Shown: positions 24,842 through 33,042 of the stretch, one piece after another
Position numbering within the stretch: the stretch's first letter is position 1
How the letters are laid out: each line of letters begins with the position of its first letter
Assembly (NCBI GenBank): GCA_023408815.1
Contig: JAEYJO010000058.1
Location: forward strand, 1 to 64,000
Source of the DNA: Bacillota bacterium
GTDB taxonomy: Bacteria > Bacillota > Clostridia > Lachnospirales > Lachnospiraceae
DNA: 64,000 bases
Direction: 5' to 3'
Position numbers and translations under genes: made by a program
Notes under the pieces: generated by a model
The model's database searches: none
The model's input: the letters and a program-made list of their open reading frames with translations, nothing else
Told to the model about the DNA's origin: nothing

Positions 24842-26074
24842 TTAGAAATAAGTAGCGATATGCACCGCCTTTTTATAGAAAACCCTGGAAATATCCTTCA
24901 TATCCCCATATATGGATACCCCTTCCCACAGCGGAACAGTATTCGTATCATGTCCGCCTGTAATCAATGCGGAGAACGCCGATATAGGAAGAGCGATGTC
25001 AGGAGCTTCCCTGCCTTCGGCAAGCTCCTCACATTTTCCATTACGGAAGGTCACAGTGAATACTCCATTGTTCTGCGGAATAAAGGGATCTAAGATTTCT
25101 ATAGACAGTTTCCCATCTCCAATATACCGAGCGTCCTGCAGAACCTTTTCTGCATTGATAACACGAACCATGCCGCCTGGAAATGAATTACAGCTTATTG
25201 CACCCATAGACCATTCCGGCATGACTTGTTCAAGAGGCATGTCATCAGGAAGAGAGAAACTGATATGACGGTAGTCGGCGGCAAAGCTTTTTGCAAGCGT
25301 CAGAAGCCCTTGCAGCCCTTCCTTATTAGTATAGAAGAAACGGCTGCATTCTATCGATCTATGTTCCGGGGAAGTATCGCATTTAAAGGTCATAAGGCCG
25401 AGTGCCTCCCCATTTTTGGAACGGTATACATAGGTAAATACCTGATCTTTAAAAGGATGGGCAGTCTCGATAAAGCGATAATCGTAATCCACATCCTCCA
25501 CCATCATATTATATTTCCCCAGCCATTTTCTATATATAAGCGGAATATCCCTCATAGCATCGGCTTTCGAATTCTCTTCCAGCAAATAGCATGCACCGGA
25601 AATCGGATAAGCTGGAATATGAGGCAGAGCGATACGATACGAATGCCGTTTACAACATATTTCATAACCAAATTTTCTGTAGTATGCAGTGGAGAAGGGG
25701 TATAAGTATGAAAAAGCAGCACCCTGTTCGTGCATATAAGGAAGTGCGGAGGCAAAGCAGGCACGAATGCCGCCCCTTTTCCGATATTGGGGAAGAGTAG
25801 CTACTCCGCCGATTCCGGTCATCCTCTCCTTATGGCCGTCGAAATGGATTTCAAAAGGCTGTACGATAAAACAGCTCATCATAGTCTTATCGTCGTCCTC
25901 AAAGGCGGCGAACCGCTCCAGACAATGCTCCTGCTCCCTGCTTTCGGGAGTGTTTATGTATTTATGATATAATTCCATAGGTGTTTCTTCATTATTGTAA
26001 GAAGAATCAAAAGAAACAGAGAACAATTCTTCCGTGCGTTTTACTTCCTCCGGTTTGATTTTTCTGGTTATCAC
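24842..26074 (-). CDS. Eis-like GNAT N-acetyltransferase
   Basis: A 410-residue protein of the Eis family: an N-terminal GNAT domain with the acetyl-CoA loop TLPQYRKRGGIRACF, a second GNAT-like domain, and a C-terminal sterol-carrier-like domain whose last residues (HIATYF) can supply the C-terminal carboxylate used in catalysis. Aromatic residues typical of the hexameric Eis core (FSYLYPFSTAYYRKFGYE) are present. Eis enzymes acetylate amines, including aminoglycosides and peptides; the natural substrate here is unknown. The start is GTG with GGAGG seven bases ahead. It stands alone, convergent with the BMC locus. Confidence 0.88.
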   Translation of the reverse strand: MITRKIKPEEVKRTEELFSVSFDSSYNNEETPMELYHKYINTPESREQEHCLERFAAFEDDDKTMMSCFIVQPFEIHFDGHKERMTGIGGVATLPQYRKRGGIRACFASALPYMHEQGAAFSYLYPFSTAYYRKFGYEICCKRHSYRIALPHIPAYPISGACYLLEENSKADAMRDIPLIYRKWLGKYNMMVEDVDYDYRFIETAHPFKDQVFTYVYRSKNGEALGLMTFKCDTSPEHRSIECSRFFYTNKEGLQGLLTLAKSFAADYRHISFSLPDDMPLEQVMPEWSMGAISCNSFPGGMVRVINAEKVLQDARYIGDGKLSIEILDPFIPQNNGVFTVTFRNGKCEELAEGREAPDIALPISAFSALITGGHDTNTVPLWEGVSIYGDMKDISRVFYKKAVHIATYF

Positions 26075-26210
26075 AGTATTACCTCCATTAAAATTTTGTT
26101 GTTTGCTTCTGATACTTACGGATTGTTACGCATTTTGTGCTCCCACAATCCTAAAAACATTCGAAATCCGCCCTAATTGGGCTACTTTCTCATGTTTTGC
26201 GTGTCCCAAG

Positions 26211-26245
26211 GTCATATGTTTTCATGCAAGCATAAAACATATGAC
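26211..26245. promoter_or_regulatory. Long perfect intergenic palindrome upstream of the Eis-like gene
   Basis: GTCATATGTTTT (26211-26222) and AAAACATATGAC (26234-26245) are exact inverses, with ATGC/GCAT extending the pairing into the loop. It lies 137 bases upstream of the Eis-like start and could be an operator, a hairpin in its leader, or part of the neighbouring palindromic repeat. Confidence 0.5.
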
Positions 26246-26255
26246 CCTTTTGACC

Positions 26256-26323
26256 CTATCATCGTTTGATAAGGTCTTACACGCCCTTATCCGACCGTGT
26301 GTGACCTTGTCAAACGATGATAG
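26256..26323. repeat. Short palindromic element, copy A
   Basis: CTATCATCGTTTGATAAGGTC (26256-26276) is inverted at 26303-26323 with one mismatch. The 34-base core between the arms (26273-26306) reads the same, in reverse, as the two ends of the 277-base element at 48238-48514 joined together. It looks like a non-coding MITE-like or REP-like repeat. Confidence 0.75.
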
Positions 26324-26425
26324 TATCATTATATAATATTCTATACTGCTGGGTAGGTATTTTTTTGTGAAAAATGGCCTTAGAATGGCCAATTTAAAAA
26401 AAATGAAAAAAAATTAAAAAAGTAC

Positions 26426-26454
26426 TTGAAACATGAGGAAACATCATGTATACT
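26426..26454 (+). promoter_or_regulatory. Promoter of the S10 operon
   Basis: TTGAAA at 26426-26431 and TATACT at 26449-26454 are spaced 17 bases and preceded by an A-rich tract (26394-26420) that looks like an UP element. Transcription would start near 26461, leaving a leader of about 280 bases before rpsJ. Confidence 0.75.
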
Positions 26455-26460
26455 ACTTAT

Positions 26461-26741
26461 TGCTGTGGCATGATAGCAATGAAGCGTGAGGTTGCTGCCG
26501 AAAGGCAGGTTTTCCGTGGAGCGAATGTCAAGAGAGCCGTATATAAGCGGCTTAGGAAACTGACGACAAGTCACTGTACAGATAATATGGTCTACGTAGA
26601 AGATAATCTTCTGACAGCAACGTGGAAACGACGTGTGAGATAGTCCGGCGAGTGATAAACTTTAGGACACACACGGGAGAGTGTACAGTCACCGCTTGTC
26701 GTACTTAAATTAAAAAGTGCGAAAAGGAGGCGACTTTTTTT
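26461..26741 (+). promoter_or_regulatory. Structured 5' leader of the S10 operon
   Basis: GTTGCTG (26491-26497) pairs with CAGCAAC (26615-26621), closing a domain with inner helices GCC/GGC capped by GAAA and AGCCG (26535-26539) with CGGCT (26548-26552). A second set of short stems and an RBS-containing segment (AAAAGGAGG near 26721) follow. S10 operons are commonly autoregulated through leader RNA, in E. coli by L4. Which protein binds here is not readable. Confidence 0.5.
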
Positions 26742-27059
26742 ATGGCAAGTCAAGTAATGAGAATCACATTAAAAGCTTACGATCATCACCTGGTTGATGC
26801 ATCCGCCAAAAAAATCATTGAAACAGTTAAGAAAAACGGATCACAGGTAAGCGGACCGGTACCCCTTCCTACCAAAAAGGAAGTAGTTACTATTCTTAGA
26901 GCGGTTCACAAGTACAAGGATTCCAGAGAGCAGTTCGAACAAAGAACTCACAAGAGACTGATCGATATCATTACCCCGACACCCAAGACAGTTGATGCGC
27001 TGCAGAGACTCGAGATGCCGGCTGGTGTATATATTGACATCAAGATGAAAAATAAATAA
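26742..27059 (+). CDS. rpsJ: 30S ribosomal protein S10
   Basis: A 105-residue S10 with the family blocks MRITLKAYDHHLVDASAKKI, GPVPLPTKKE and HKRLIDIITPTPKTVDAL. It is a 30S head protein and the NusG/NusE partner in antitermination. It is the first gene of the S10 operon, behind a strong AAAAGGAGG Shine-Dalgarno. rpsL, rpsG and the elongation factor genes are not directly upstream, so the operon is driven by its own promoter. Confidence 0.98.
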   Translation: MASQVMRITLKAYDHHLVDASAKKIIETVKKNGSQVSGPVPLPTKKEVVTILRAVHKYKDSREQFEQRTHKRLIDIITPTPKTVDALQRLEMPAGVYIDIKMKNK

Positions 27060-27151
27060 TTTTCATCGCAAGCAGACAAATAAGACCCCTACTAGTATGC
27101 AAAGTTTCGATAAGGAACTAGGCCGCTGTAGAATAAACAGGAGGTAAAGAA

Positions 27152-27835
27152 ATGAAAAAAGCTATTTTGGCTACGAAAGTCGGAATGACTCAAATCTTCG
27201 ATGAGAACGGTTCCCTGATTCCGGTAACGGTACTTCAGGCAGGACCTTGCGTTGTAACACAGATCAAGACAGAAGAGAACGATGGTTACAAAGCAGTACA
27301 GGTTGGCTTTGCTGACAAGAAAGAAAAAATTGTTAACAAAGACAAGAGCGGCAAAAAAGAAGTGGTTCACAGACATGGCGTGAATAAAGCGATGAAAGGT
27401 CACTTTGACAAGGCTGGCGTATCCGGCAAGAGATATGTGAGAGAATTCAAGTTCGAGAATTCTGAGGAATATGCACTCGGCAACGAAATCAAAGCGGACA
27501 TTTTTGCGATAGGAGATAAAGTAGATACATCTGCGATCTCAAAAGGTAAAGGCTTCCAGGGTGCGATCAAGAGACACGGACAGCACAGAGGACCTATGAC
27601 ACATGGTTCCAAATTCCATCGTCACCAGGGTTCCAACGGCGCATGTTCTTCTCCGAGCCGCGTGTTCAAAGGAAAAGGAATGCCCGGACACATGGGCTGC
27701 GTAAGAGTTACGGTTCAGAATCTTGAGATAGTAAGAGTAGATGCAGACAAGAACCTGCTTTTAGTAAAAGGTGCAGTTCCGGGACCTAAGAAAGCTTTAG
27801 TGACAATAAAAGAAACCGTTAAGGTTGAAGCATAA
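27152..27835 (+). CDS. rplC: 50S ribosomal protein L3
   Basis: A 227-residue L3, slightly longer than the usual 205-210. Family blocks: LATKVGMTQIFDENGSLIPV, SKGKGFQGAIKRHG, GPMTHGSKFHRHQGS and GMPGHMGC. It is an early assembly protein near the peptidyl transferase centre; the Gln in the HRHQGS loop is the one methylated in some bacteria. RBS GGAGG is 6-10 bases before the ATG. A 92-base gap separates it from rpsJ. Confidence 0.98.
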   Translation: MKKAILATKVGMTQIFDENGSLIPVTVLQAGPCVVTQIKTEENDGYKAVQVGFADKKEKIVNKDKSGKKEVVHRHGVNKAMKGHFDKAGVSGKRYVREFKFENSEEYALGNEIKADIFAIGDKVDTSAISKGKGFQGAIKRHGQHRGPMTHGSKFHRHQGSNGACSSPSRVFKGKGMPGHMGCVRVTVQNLEIVRVDADKNLLLVKGAVPGPKKALVTIKETVKVEA

Positions 27836-27866
27836 GCCTGAAACGGGTGAAAGGAGGACCATTCAG

Positions 27867-28523
27867 ATGGCAAACGTATCTGTTTATAATATGGAAGGCA
27901 AAGAAGTTGGTAAAATCGACTTAAACGATGCGGTATTCGGCGTTCAGGTCAATGAACATCTGGTACACATGGCAGTCGTACAACAGCTTGCAAATAATCG
28001 TCAGGGAACACAGAAAGCAAAGACACGTGCAGAAGTTTCCGGCGGCGGAAGAAAACCTTGGAGACAGAAGGGAACGGGTCATGCAAGACAAGGTTCCACA
28101 AGATCTCCCCAGTGGACCGGAGGCGGCGTAGTGTTCGCACCCGTTCCGAGAGACTATTCTTTCAAGATGAACAAGAAAGAGAAGCAGGCGGCACTCAAAT
28201 CTGCGCTTACGAGCAGAGTAGAAGGCAACAAATTGATTGTTGTAGATGAACTGAAACTGGACGGAATCAAGACGAAAGAGTTCAAAAAAGTTCTCGATAA
28301 CTTGGGCGTAAGCAAAGCTTTAGTGATTACTGGAACAATTGATAATAACGTAATCTGTTCGGCAAGAAATATCCCTGCTGTTGCGACCTCTTATGTAGCG
28401 ATCGACAAAGCTGGAGAGATCAAAGATGTTCTGAGCACGATTAATGTTTATGACATTATGAAATATGGTACCGTAATTGTAACAAAAGAAGCGGTAGCTA
28501 ACATTGAGGAGGTGTACGCATAA
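27867..28523 (+). CDS. rplD: 50S ribosomal protein L4
   Basis: A 218-residue L4. The extended loop carries GGGRKPWRQKGTGHARQGST, which lines the exit tunnel and contains sites where macrolide-resistance changes arise. AAAGGAGG 27850-27857 supports ATG 27867 rather than the upstream in-frame start. L4 is the usual autogenous regulator of S10 operons, so it is the first candidate ligand of the rpsJ leader. Its stop overlaps the rplW start by one base. Confidence 0.97.
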   Translation: MANVSVYNMEGKEVGKIDLNDAVFGVQVNEHLVHMAVVQQLANNRQGTQKAKTRAEVSGGGRKPWRQKGTGHARQGSTRSPQWTGGGVVFAPVPRDYSFKMNKKEKQAALKSALTSRVEGNKLIVVDELKLDGIKTKEFKKVLDNLGVSKALVITGTIDNNVICSARNIPAVATSYVAIDKAGEIKDVLSTINVYDIMKYGTVIVTKEAVANIEEVYA

Positions 28524-28822
28524 TGGCAGCGATTCAATATTATGATGTAATCCTCAAACCGGTTGTAACCGAGAAGAGTATGGCTGGTATGAGCGAAAAG
28601 AAATACACGTTTTTGGTTCATACAGAAGCGAACAAGACACAGATTAAAGAAGCTGTTGAAAAAATGTTCGAAGGAACAAAGGTTAAGAAAGTTAACACCA
28701 TGAATTTGGATGGCAAGACGAAAAGACGCGGAAACACTTACGGAAAAACTTCTAAAGTGAAGAAAGCTATCGTTCAGTTAACGGAAGACAGCAAAGATAT
28801 CGAAATCTTCGCAGGACTTTAA
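28523..28822 (+). CDS. rplW: 50S ribosomal protein L23
   Basis: A 99-residue L23 with YYDVILKPVVTEKSMAGMSE, KYTFLVHTEANKTQIKEAVE and the basic loop KTKRRGNTYGKTSK. It sits at the tunnel exit and docks trigger factor and SRP. The start shares its A with the rplD stop (TAATG). The next gene is unusually far away, 228 bases. Confidence 0.97.
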   Translation: MAAIQYYDVILKPVVTEKSMAGMSEKKYTFLVHTEANKTQIKEAVEKMFEGTKVKKVNTMNLDGKTKRRGNTYGKTSKVKKAIVQLTEDSKDIEIFAGL

Positions 28823-29050
28823 GAATAAGGTTTTCTGAGAATTTTTGAAGAAATAACAGCAAGTAACGTTAAATCGAAGAAGTAACGTAAAAAGTATGCG
28901 ATAGGCATTTGGGAACCTGTTTGTTCCCACGCTGCGTTACTCGCACGAACGCCGCAGGAGAGTCCGGTATGGATGCTGACATTCAGCCGTTCGACATGCG
29001 CCGTTCATGCTCAGCCTACCGCGCGACTCATTAGTAAAGGAGAAAAAATC

Positions 29051-29893
29051 ATGGGAATTAAGACATACAACCCATATACACCTTCCAGAAGAAATATGAC
29101 CGGCTCTGATTTCGCTGAGATTACAAAGACAACTCCTGAAAAGTCTCTTTGTGTTTCTTTGAAAAAGAATGCAGGCCGTAACAATCAAGGTAAAATCACA
29201 GTAAGACACCATGGTGGTGGTTCCAGAAGAAAATACAGAATTATCGACTTCAAGAGAAACAAAGATGGTATTCCCGCAACGGTTGTAGGTATCGAATATG
29301 ATCCTAACAGAACGGCAAACATCGCGCTCATCAGCTATGCAGACGGCGAAAAGGCGTATATCATCGCTCCTGAAGGATTGACGGACGGCATGACCGTAAT
29401 GAACGGTGCTCAGGCCGAGGTAAGAGTAGGTAATTGCCTGCCGTTATCAGAAATTCCTGTCGGTACTCAGATTCACAACATCGAATTATATCCGGGCAAA
29501 GGCGGACAGCTCGTTCGTTCTGCCGGAAACAGCGCACAGTTAATGGCAAAAGAAGGCAAATACGCAACACTGCGTCTTCCTTCAGGCGAAATGAGAATGG
29601 TGCCGATTAACTGCAGAGCGACTGTTGGTGTTGTAGGAAATGTTGACCATAGCCTTATTAATATCGGTAAAGCAGGACGTAAGCGCAACATGGGTATCCG
29701 CCCTACGGTTCGCGGTTCTGTTATGAACCCTAACGATCATCCGCACGGTGGTGGTGAAGGTAAGACCGGTATCGGACGTCCGGGACCGTCTACACCTTGG
29801 GGCAAACCTGCACTCGGCTTAAAGACGCGTAAGAAGAAAAAAGCATCCAACAAGCTGATTGTAAGAAGAAGAGATGGCAGGAGCATAAAGTAA
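29051..29893 (+). CDS. rplB: 50S ribosomal protein L2
   Basis: A 280-residue L2, the universal peptidyl-transferase-centre assembly protein. Blocks: GIKTYNPYTPSRRNMT, HHGGGSRRKYRIIDFKRNK, the catalytically important histidine loop MNPNDHPHGGGEGKTGIGRP and C-terminal LIVRRRDG. The AAAGGAG RBS supports ATG 29051; an upstream in-frame ATG at 28973 has no RBS and encodes non-family residues. Confidence 0.98.
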   Translation: MGIKTYNPYTPSRRNMTGSDFAEITKTTPEKSLCVSLKKNAGRNNQGKITVRHHGGGSRRKYRIIDFKRNKDGIPATVVGIEYDPNRTANIALISYADGEKAYIIAPEGLTDGMTVMNGAQAEVRVGNCLPLSEIPVGTQIHNIELYPGKGGQLVRSAGNSAQLMAKEGKYATLRLPSGEMRMVPINCRATVGVVGNVDHSLINIGKAGRKRNMGIRPTVRGSVMNPNDHPHGGGEGKTGIGRPGPSTPWGKPALGLKTRKKKKASNKLIVRRRDGRSIK

Positions 29894-29933
29894 GGAAGAC
29901 TACTTTATGCCGTTAAAATAAGGAGGAAGAATA

Positions 29934-30215
29934 ATGGCTAGATCACTTAAAAAGGGACCGTTTGCAGACGAGAGCTTACTGAGAAAAGTAGATGCTATGA
30001 ATGCAGCAGGACAAAAACAAGTTGTTAAAACTTGGTCTCGTCGTTCTACAATTTTCCCTTCATTTGTGGGACATACAATTGCAGTTCATGATGGAAGAAA
30101 GCATGTTCCCGTATATGTAACGGAAGATATGGTTGGCCACAAGCTCGGTGAGTTTGTTGCGACCAGAACCTATAGAGGTCACGGTAAGGACGAAAAGAAA
30201 TCAAGAGTAAGATAA
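29934..30215 (+). CDS. rpsS: 30S ribosomal protein S19
   Basis: A 93-residue S19: ARSLKKGPFADESLLRK, WSRRSTIFPSFVGHTIAVH, KLGEFVATRTYRGH. It works with S13 in the 30S head. RBS AAGGAGGAAG precedes the ATG. Spacing to rplV is 16 bases. Confidence 0.98.
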   Translation: MARSLKKGPFADESLLRKVDAMNAAGQKQVVKTWSRRSTIFPSFVGHTIAVHDGRKHVPVYVTEDMVGHKLGEFVATRTYRGHGKDEKKSRVR

Positions 30216-30231
30216 GAAGGAGGTAATATCC

Positions 30232-30636
30232 ATGGCAAAAGGACATAGATCCCAAATTAAAAGAGAGAGAAATGCGCAGAAAGATATCAGACCTTCAGCT
30301 AAGTTATCTTACGCTAGAATCTCTGTTCAGAAAGCATGTTTCGTACTCGATGCGATCAGAGGCAAAGATGTGAACACGGCGCTTGCTGTTTTGGAATACA
30401 ATCCCAGATATGCTTCAGGCGTTGTTAAGAAATTATTGGAATCAGCTATCGCTAATGCTGAATATAAGCACAGTCAGGATCCGACAAAATACCCGAATCC
30501 GGAGAATCTTTATGTAGCGGAATGCTTCGCGAATAAAGGTCCTACAATGAAAAGAGTAAAACCGAGAGCACAGGGAAGAGCTTACAGAATCGAAAAGAGA
30601 ATGAGCCACATCACTGTTGTGCTCGATGCAAAGTAG
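30232..30636 (+). CDS. rplV: 50S ribosomal protein L22
   Basis: A 134-residue L22, longer than the usual 110-113 because of an N-terminal basic leader (GHRSQIKRERNAQKDIRP). The hairpin that lines the exit tunnel is at KGPTMKRVKPRAQGRAYRI. The start ATGGCAAAAGG follows AAGGAGG. Binding and tunnel roles are as in the family. Confidence 0.97.
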   Translation: MAKGHRSQIKRERNAQKDIRPSAKLSYARISVQKACFVLDAIRGKDVNTALAVLEYNPRYASGVVKKLLESAIANAEYKHSQDPTKYPNPENLYVAECFANKGPTMKRVKPRAQGRAYRIEKRMSHITVVLDAK

Positions 30637-30648
30637 AAAGGAGTAAAC

Positions 30649-31326
30649 ATGGGACAGAAAGTTAATCCTCACGGCTTAAGAGTCGGCATTATAAAAGAAT
30701 GGGATTCCAAATGGTATGCTGATGCTGAATTTTCAGACTTCTTAGTGGAAGATTACAACATCAGAAAATTCCTTAAAAAGAAATTATACAGTGCCGGAAT
30801 CTCCAAGATTGAGATCGAAAGAGCATCCGACCGAGTAAAGGTTATTATTTATACTGCAAAACCGGGCGTTGTTATCGGTAAAGGCGGTGCGGAAATCGAA
30901 ATAACCAAACAAGAGCTTGCCAAGCTGACAAATAAAAAAGTTTTAGTAGACATTAAAGAAATCAAGAGGCCCGACAAAGATGCGCAGCTTGTTGCGGAAA
31001 ACATTGCGCAGCAGCTTGTGAATCGTATATCTTTCAGACGTGCGATGAAATCCTGCATGGGAAGAACCATGAAATCAGGAGCGCTTGGAATCAAGACTTC
31101 TTGCTCAGGACGTCTCGGCGGTGCGGATATGGCTCGTACGGAGTTCTACAGCGAAGGAACTATTCCGCTTCAGACTTTGAGAGCAGACATCGATTACGGC
31201 TTTGCGGAAGCTGATACAACTTACGGTAAAGTTGGTGTTAAAGTATGGATTTACAAAGGTGAGGTACTTCCTACTAAGAACAAAAACGAAGAAAAGGTAT
31301 CTTCGGAGGAAGGGAGCGATAAATAA
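30649..31326 (+). CDS. rpsC: 30S ribosomal protein S3
   Basis: A 225-residue S3 with the N-terminal GQKVNPHGLRVGIIKEWDSK, the KH domain motif VVIGKGGAEIE and C-terminal KVWIYKGEVLP. It forms the mRNA entry pore with S4 and S5. A Ser/Glu-rich tail (EEKVSSEEGSDK) ends the protein. Its TAA overlaps the rplP start by one base. Confidence 0.98.
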   Translation: MGQKVNPHGLRVGIIKEWDSKWYADAEFSDFLVEDYNIRKFLKKKLYSAGISKIEIERASDRVKVIIYTAKPGVVIGKGGAEIEITKQELAKLTNKKVLVDIKEIKRPDKDAQLVAENIAQQLVNRISFRRAMKSCMGRTMKSGALGIKTSCSGRLGGADMARTEFYSEGTIPLQTLRADIDYGFAEADTTYGKVGVKVWIYKGEVLPTKNKNEEKVSSEEGSDK

Positions 31327-31766
31327 TGTTAATGCCTAAAAGAGTAAAACGTCGTAAACAGTTCCGTGGTTCCATGGCAGGAAAAGCAACCCGCGGTAAC
31401 AAGATCACTTACGGTGAGTATGGTATCGTAGCATTAGATCCATGTTGGATTAAATCTAATCAGATCGAAGCGGCCCGTGTCGCTATGACCCGTCATATCA
31501 AACGTGGCGGTAAGGTTTGGATCAAGATTTTCCCCGATAAGCCAGTAACAGCGAAACCAGCAGAAACACGTATGGGTTCCGGAAAAGGTTCCCTGGAATA
31601 CTGGGTAGCGGTTGTTAAGCCCGGACGTGTAATGTTTGAGATCTCCGGTGTACCCGAAGATATAGCAAAAGAAGCATTACGTCTTGCAACACATAAGCTT
31701 CCATGTAGATGTAAAATTGTTTCTAAAGCAGACTTGGAAGGCGGTGTATCAAATGAAAACCAATAA
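31326..31766 (+). CDS. rplP: 50S ribosomal protein L16
   Basis: A 146-residue L16: MPKRVKRRKQFRGSMAGKA, the arginine-rich tip and GKGSLEYWVAVVKPG. It contacts A-site tRNA. ATG 31326 and ATG 31332 are both possible starts; the latter would give the more common MPKRVK start. It overlaps rpmC by 14 bases. Confidence 0.97.
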   Translation: MLMPKRVKRRKQFRGSMAGKATRGNKITYGEYGIVALDPCWIKSNQIEAARVAMTRHIKRGGKVWIKIFPDKPVTAKPAETRMGSGKGSLEYWVAVVKPGRVMFEISGVPEDIAKEALRLATHKLPCRCKIVSKADLEGGVSNENQ

Positions 31767-31962
31767 GTATGTAGAAGATTTAAATACGAAATCAGCTACA
31801 GATTTAGCACAGGAATTAGTAGCTGCTAAAAAAGAACTTTTCAATTTGAGATTCCAGAACGCAACAAATCAGTTAGACAACACAGCTAGAATCAAAGAAG
31901 TGAGAAAGAATATTGCCAGAATTCAGACTGTTATCACACAGAAAGAAAAAGCTGCGAAGTAA
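31753..31962 (+). CDS. rpmC: 50S ribosomal protein L29
   Basis: A 69-residue two-helix protein: VEDLNTKSATDLAQELVAAK, ELFNLRFQNATNQLDNTARI and REVRKNIARI-like end. It sits beside L23 at the tunnel exit. The start is ATG 31753, inside the last codons of rplP, with a GGAAGGCGG Shine-Dalgarno in the rplP coding sequence. Confidence 0.96.
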   Translation: MKTNKYVEDLNTKSATDLAQELVAAKKELFNLRFQNATNQLDNTARIKEVRKNIARIQTVITQKEKAAK

Positions 31963-31999
31963 TATAAGTCGGCTGACAGATTAGAAAGGAGAATCAATC

Positions 32000-32254
32000 G
32001 TGGAAAGAAATAATAGAAAAACACGTACTGGCAAGGTTACCAGTAACAAGATGGAAAAAACAATTGTTGTTGCTATTGAAGACCATGTAAAGCACCCTCT
32101 TTATAACAAGATCGTAAAGAGAACTTATAAATTGAAAGCGCACGATGAGAATAACGAATGCAACATCGGCGACACAGTAAAAGTAATGGAAACGAGACCG
32201 TTGTCAAAGGACAAAAGATGGAGACTTGTGGAAGTTATCGAAAGAGCAAAATAG
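32000..32254 (+). CDS. rpsQ: 30S ribosomal protein S17
   Basis: An 84-residue OB-fold protein, starting at GTG 32000 behind AAAGGAG: RKTRTGKVTSNKMEKTIVVA, HPLYNKIVKRTYKLKAHDE, GDTVKVMETRPLSKDKRWRL. It is a primary 16S rRNA binder. The GTG start is the only one that gives a full family N-terminus. Confidence 0.97.
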   Translation: MERNNRKTRTGKVTSNKMEKTIVVAIEDHVKHPLYNKIVKRTYKLKAHDENNECNIGDTVKVMETRPLSKDKRWRLVEVIERAK

Positions 32255-32305
32255 AACAATTTCGCTGCGGCGAAGTGTTGTAATAGTTTTGGAAGGAGAA
32301 TTAGC

Positions 32306-32674
32306 ATGATTCAGCAAGAAAGCAGACTTAGGGTTGCTGATAATACTGGCGCAAAAGAAATTCTTTGCATCAGAGTTATGGGCGGATCCACAAGAAGATA
32401 TGCGAATATCGGCGATATCATCGTTGCCAGCGTAAAAGATGCAACACCCGGTGGCGTTGTGAAAAAAGGTGATGTGGTAAAGGCTGTAGTTGTTCGTACT
32501 GTAAAAGGCGCTCGTCGTAAAGACGGTTCTTATATTAAATTTGACGAGAACGCTGCTGTTATTATCAAAGATGACAAGACTCCGAGAGGAACCCGTATTT
32601 TTGGACCAGTAGCAAGAGAGCTTCGTGAGAAACAGTTTATGAAAATCGTTTCTTTGGCTCCTGAAGTATTATAG
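32306..32674 (+). CDS. rplN: 50S ribosomal protein L14
   Basis: A 122-residue L14, the usual length: MIQQESRLRVADNTGAKE, RVMGGSTRRYANIGDIIVA and RIFGPVARELREKQFMKIVS. It lies at the subunit interface and binds RsfS. RBS GGAAGGAGAA precedes the ATG. The gene gives its name to no operon here but stands at the usual start of the spc gene order. Confidence 0.98.
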   Translation: MIQQESRLRVADNTGAKEILCIRVMGGSTRRYANIGDIIVASVKDATPGGVVKKGDVVKAVVVRTVKGARRKDGSYIKFDENAAVIIKDDKTPRGTRIFGPVARELREKQFMKIVSLAPEVL

Positions 32675-32685
32675 GAGGTGTCTTA

Positions 32686-33018
32686 ATGTCAACAGTGAAA
32701 ATTAAAAAAGGTGATACTGTAAAAGTGATCGCCGGTAAAGACAATGGTAAAGAAGGAAAGGTCGTTTTAGTAGATGCAAAGAACGGCAAAGTGTTGGTGG
32801 AAGGCGTGAATATGATCACAAAGCATACGAAACCCTCTGCAAACAATCAGAACGGCGGAATCGTTCAGAAGGAAGCAGCTATTGATTTATCTAATGTAAT
32901 GTATGTTCACAAAGGCAAGCCTACCAGAATTGGTATCCAGAGAACAGCAGATGATAAGCGTCCGGGCAAGACCAAAGCGGTTCGCGTAGCTAAATCAACG
33001 GGCGAAGTTATTGATTAA
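32686..33018 (+). CDS. rplX: 50S ribosomal protein L24
   Basis: A 110-residue KOW-fold protein: KIKKGDTVKVIAGKDNGKEG, VLVEGVNMITKHTKPSANNQ and KAVRVAKSTGEVID. It initiates 50S assembly at the 5' end of 23S rRNA. Spacing from rplN is 11 bases with RBS AGGAGGTG inside the gap. Confidence 0.97.
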   Translation: MSTVKIKKGDTVKVIAGKDNGKEGKVVLVDAKNGKVLVEGVNMITKHTKPSANNQNGGIVQKEAAIDLSNVMYVHKGKPTRIGIQRTADDKRPGKTKAVRVAKSTGEVID

Positions 33019-33042
33019 TTCTAAGGAAGGAGGTCTAGACGC

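Noticed and set aside
26446..26643. 65-codon ORF in the S10 leader
   Set aside because: Its ATG overlaps the -10 box, so the start would not be on the transcript; the codons follow RNA helices rather than a protein pattern.
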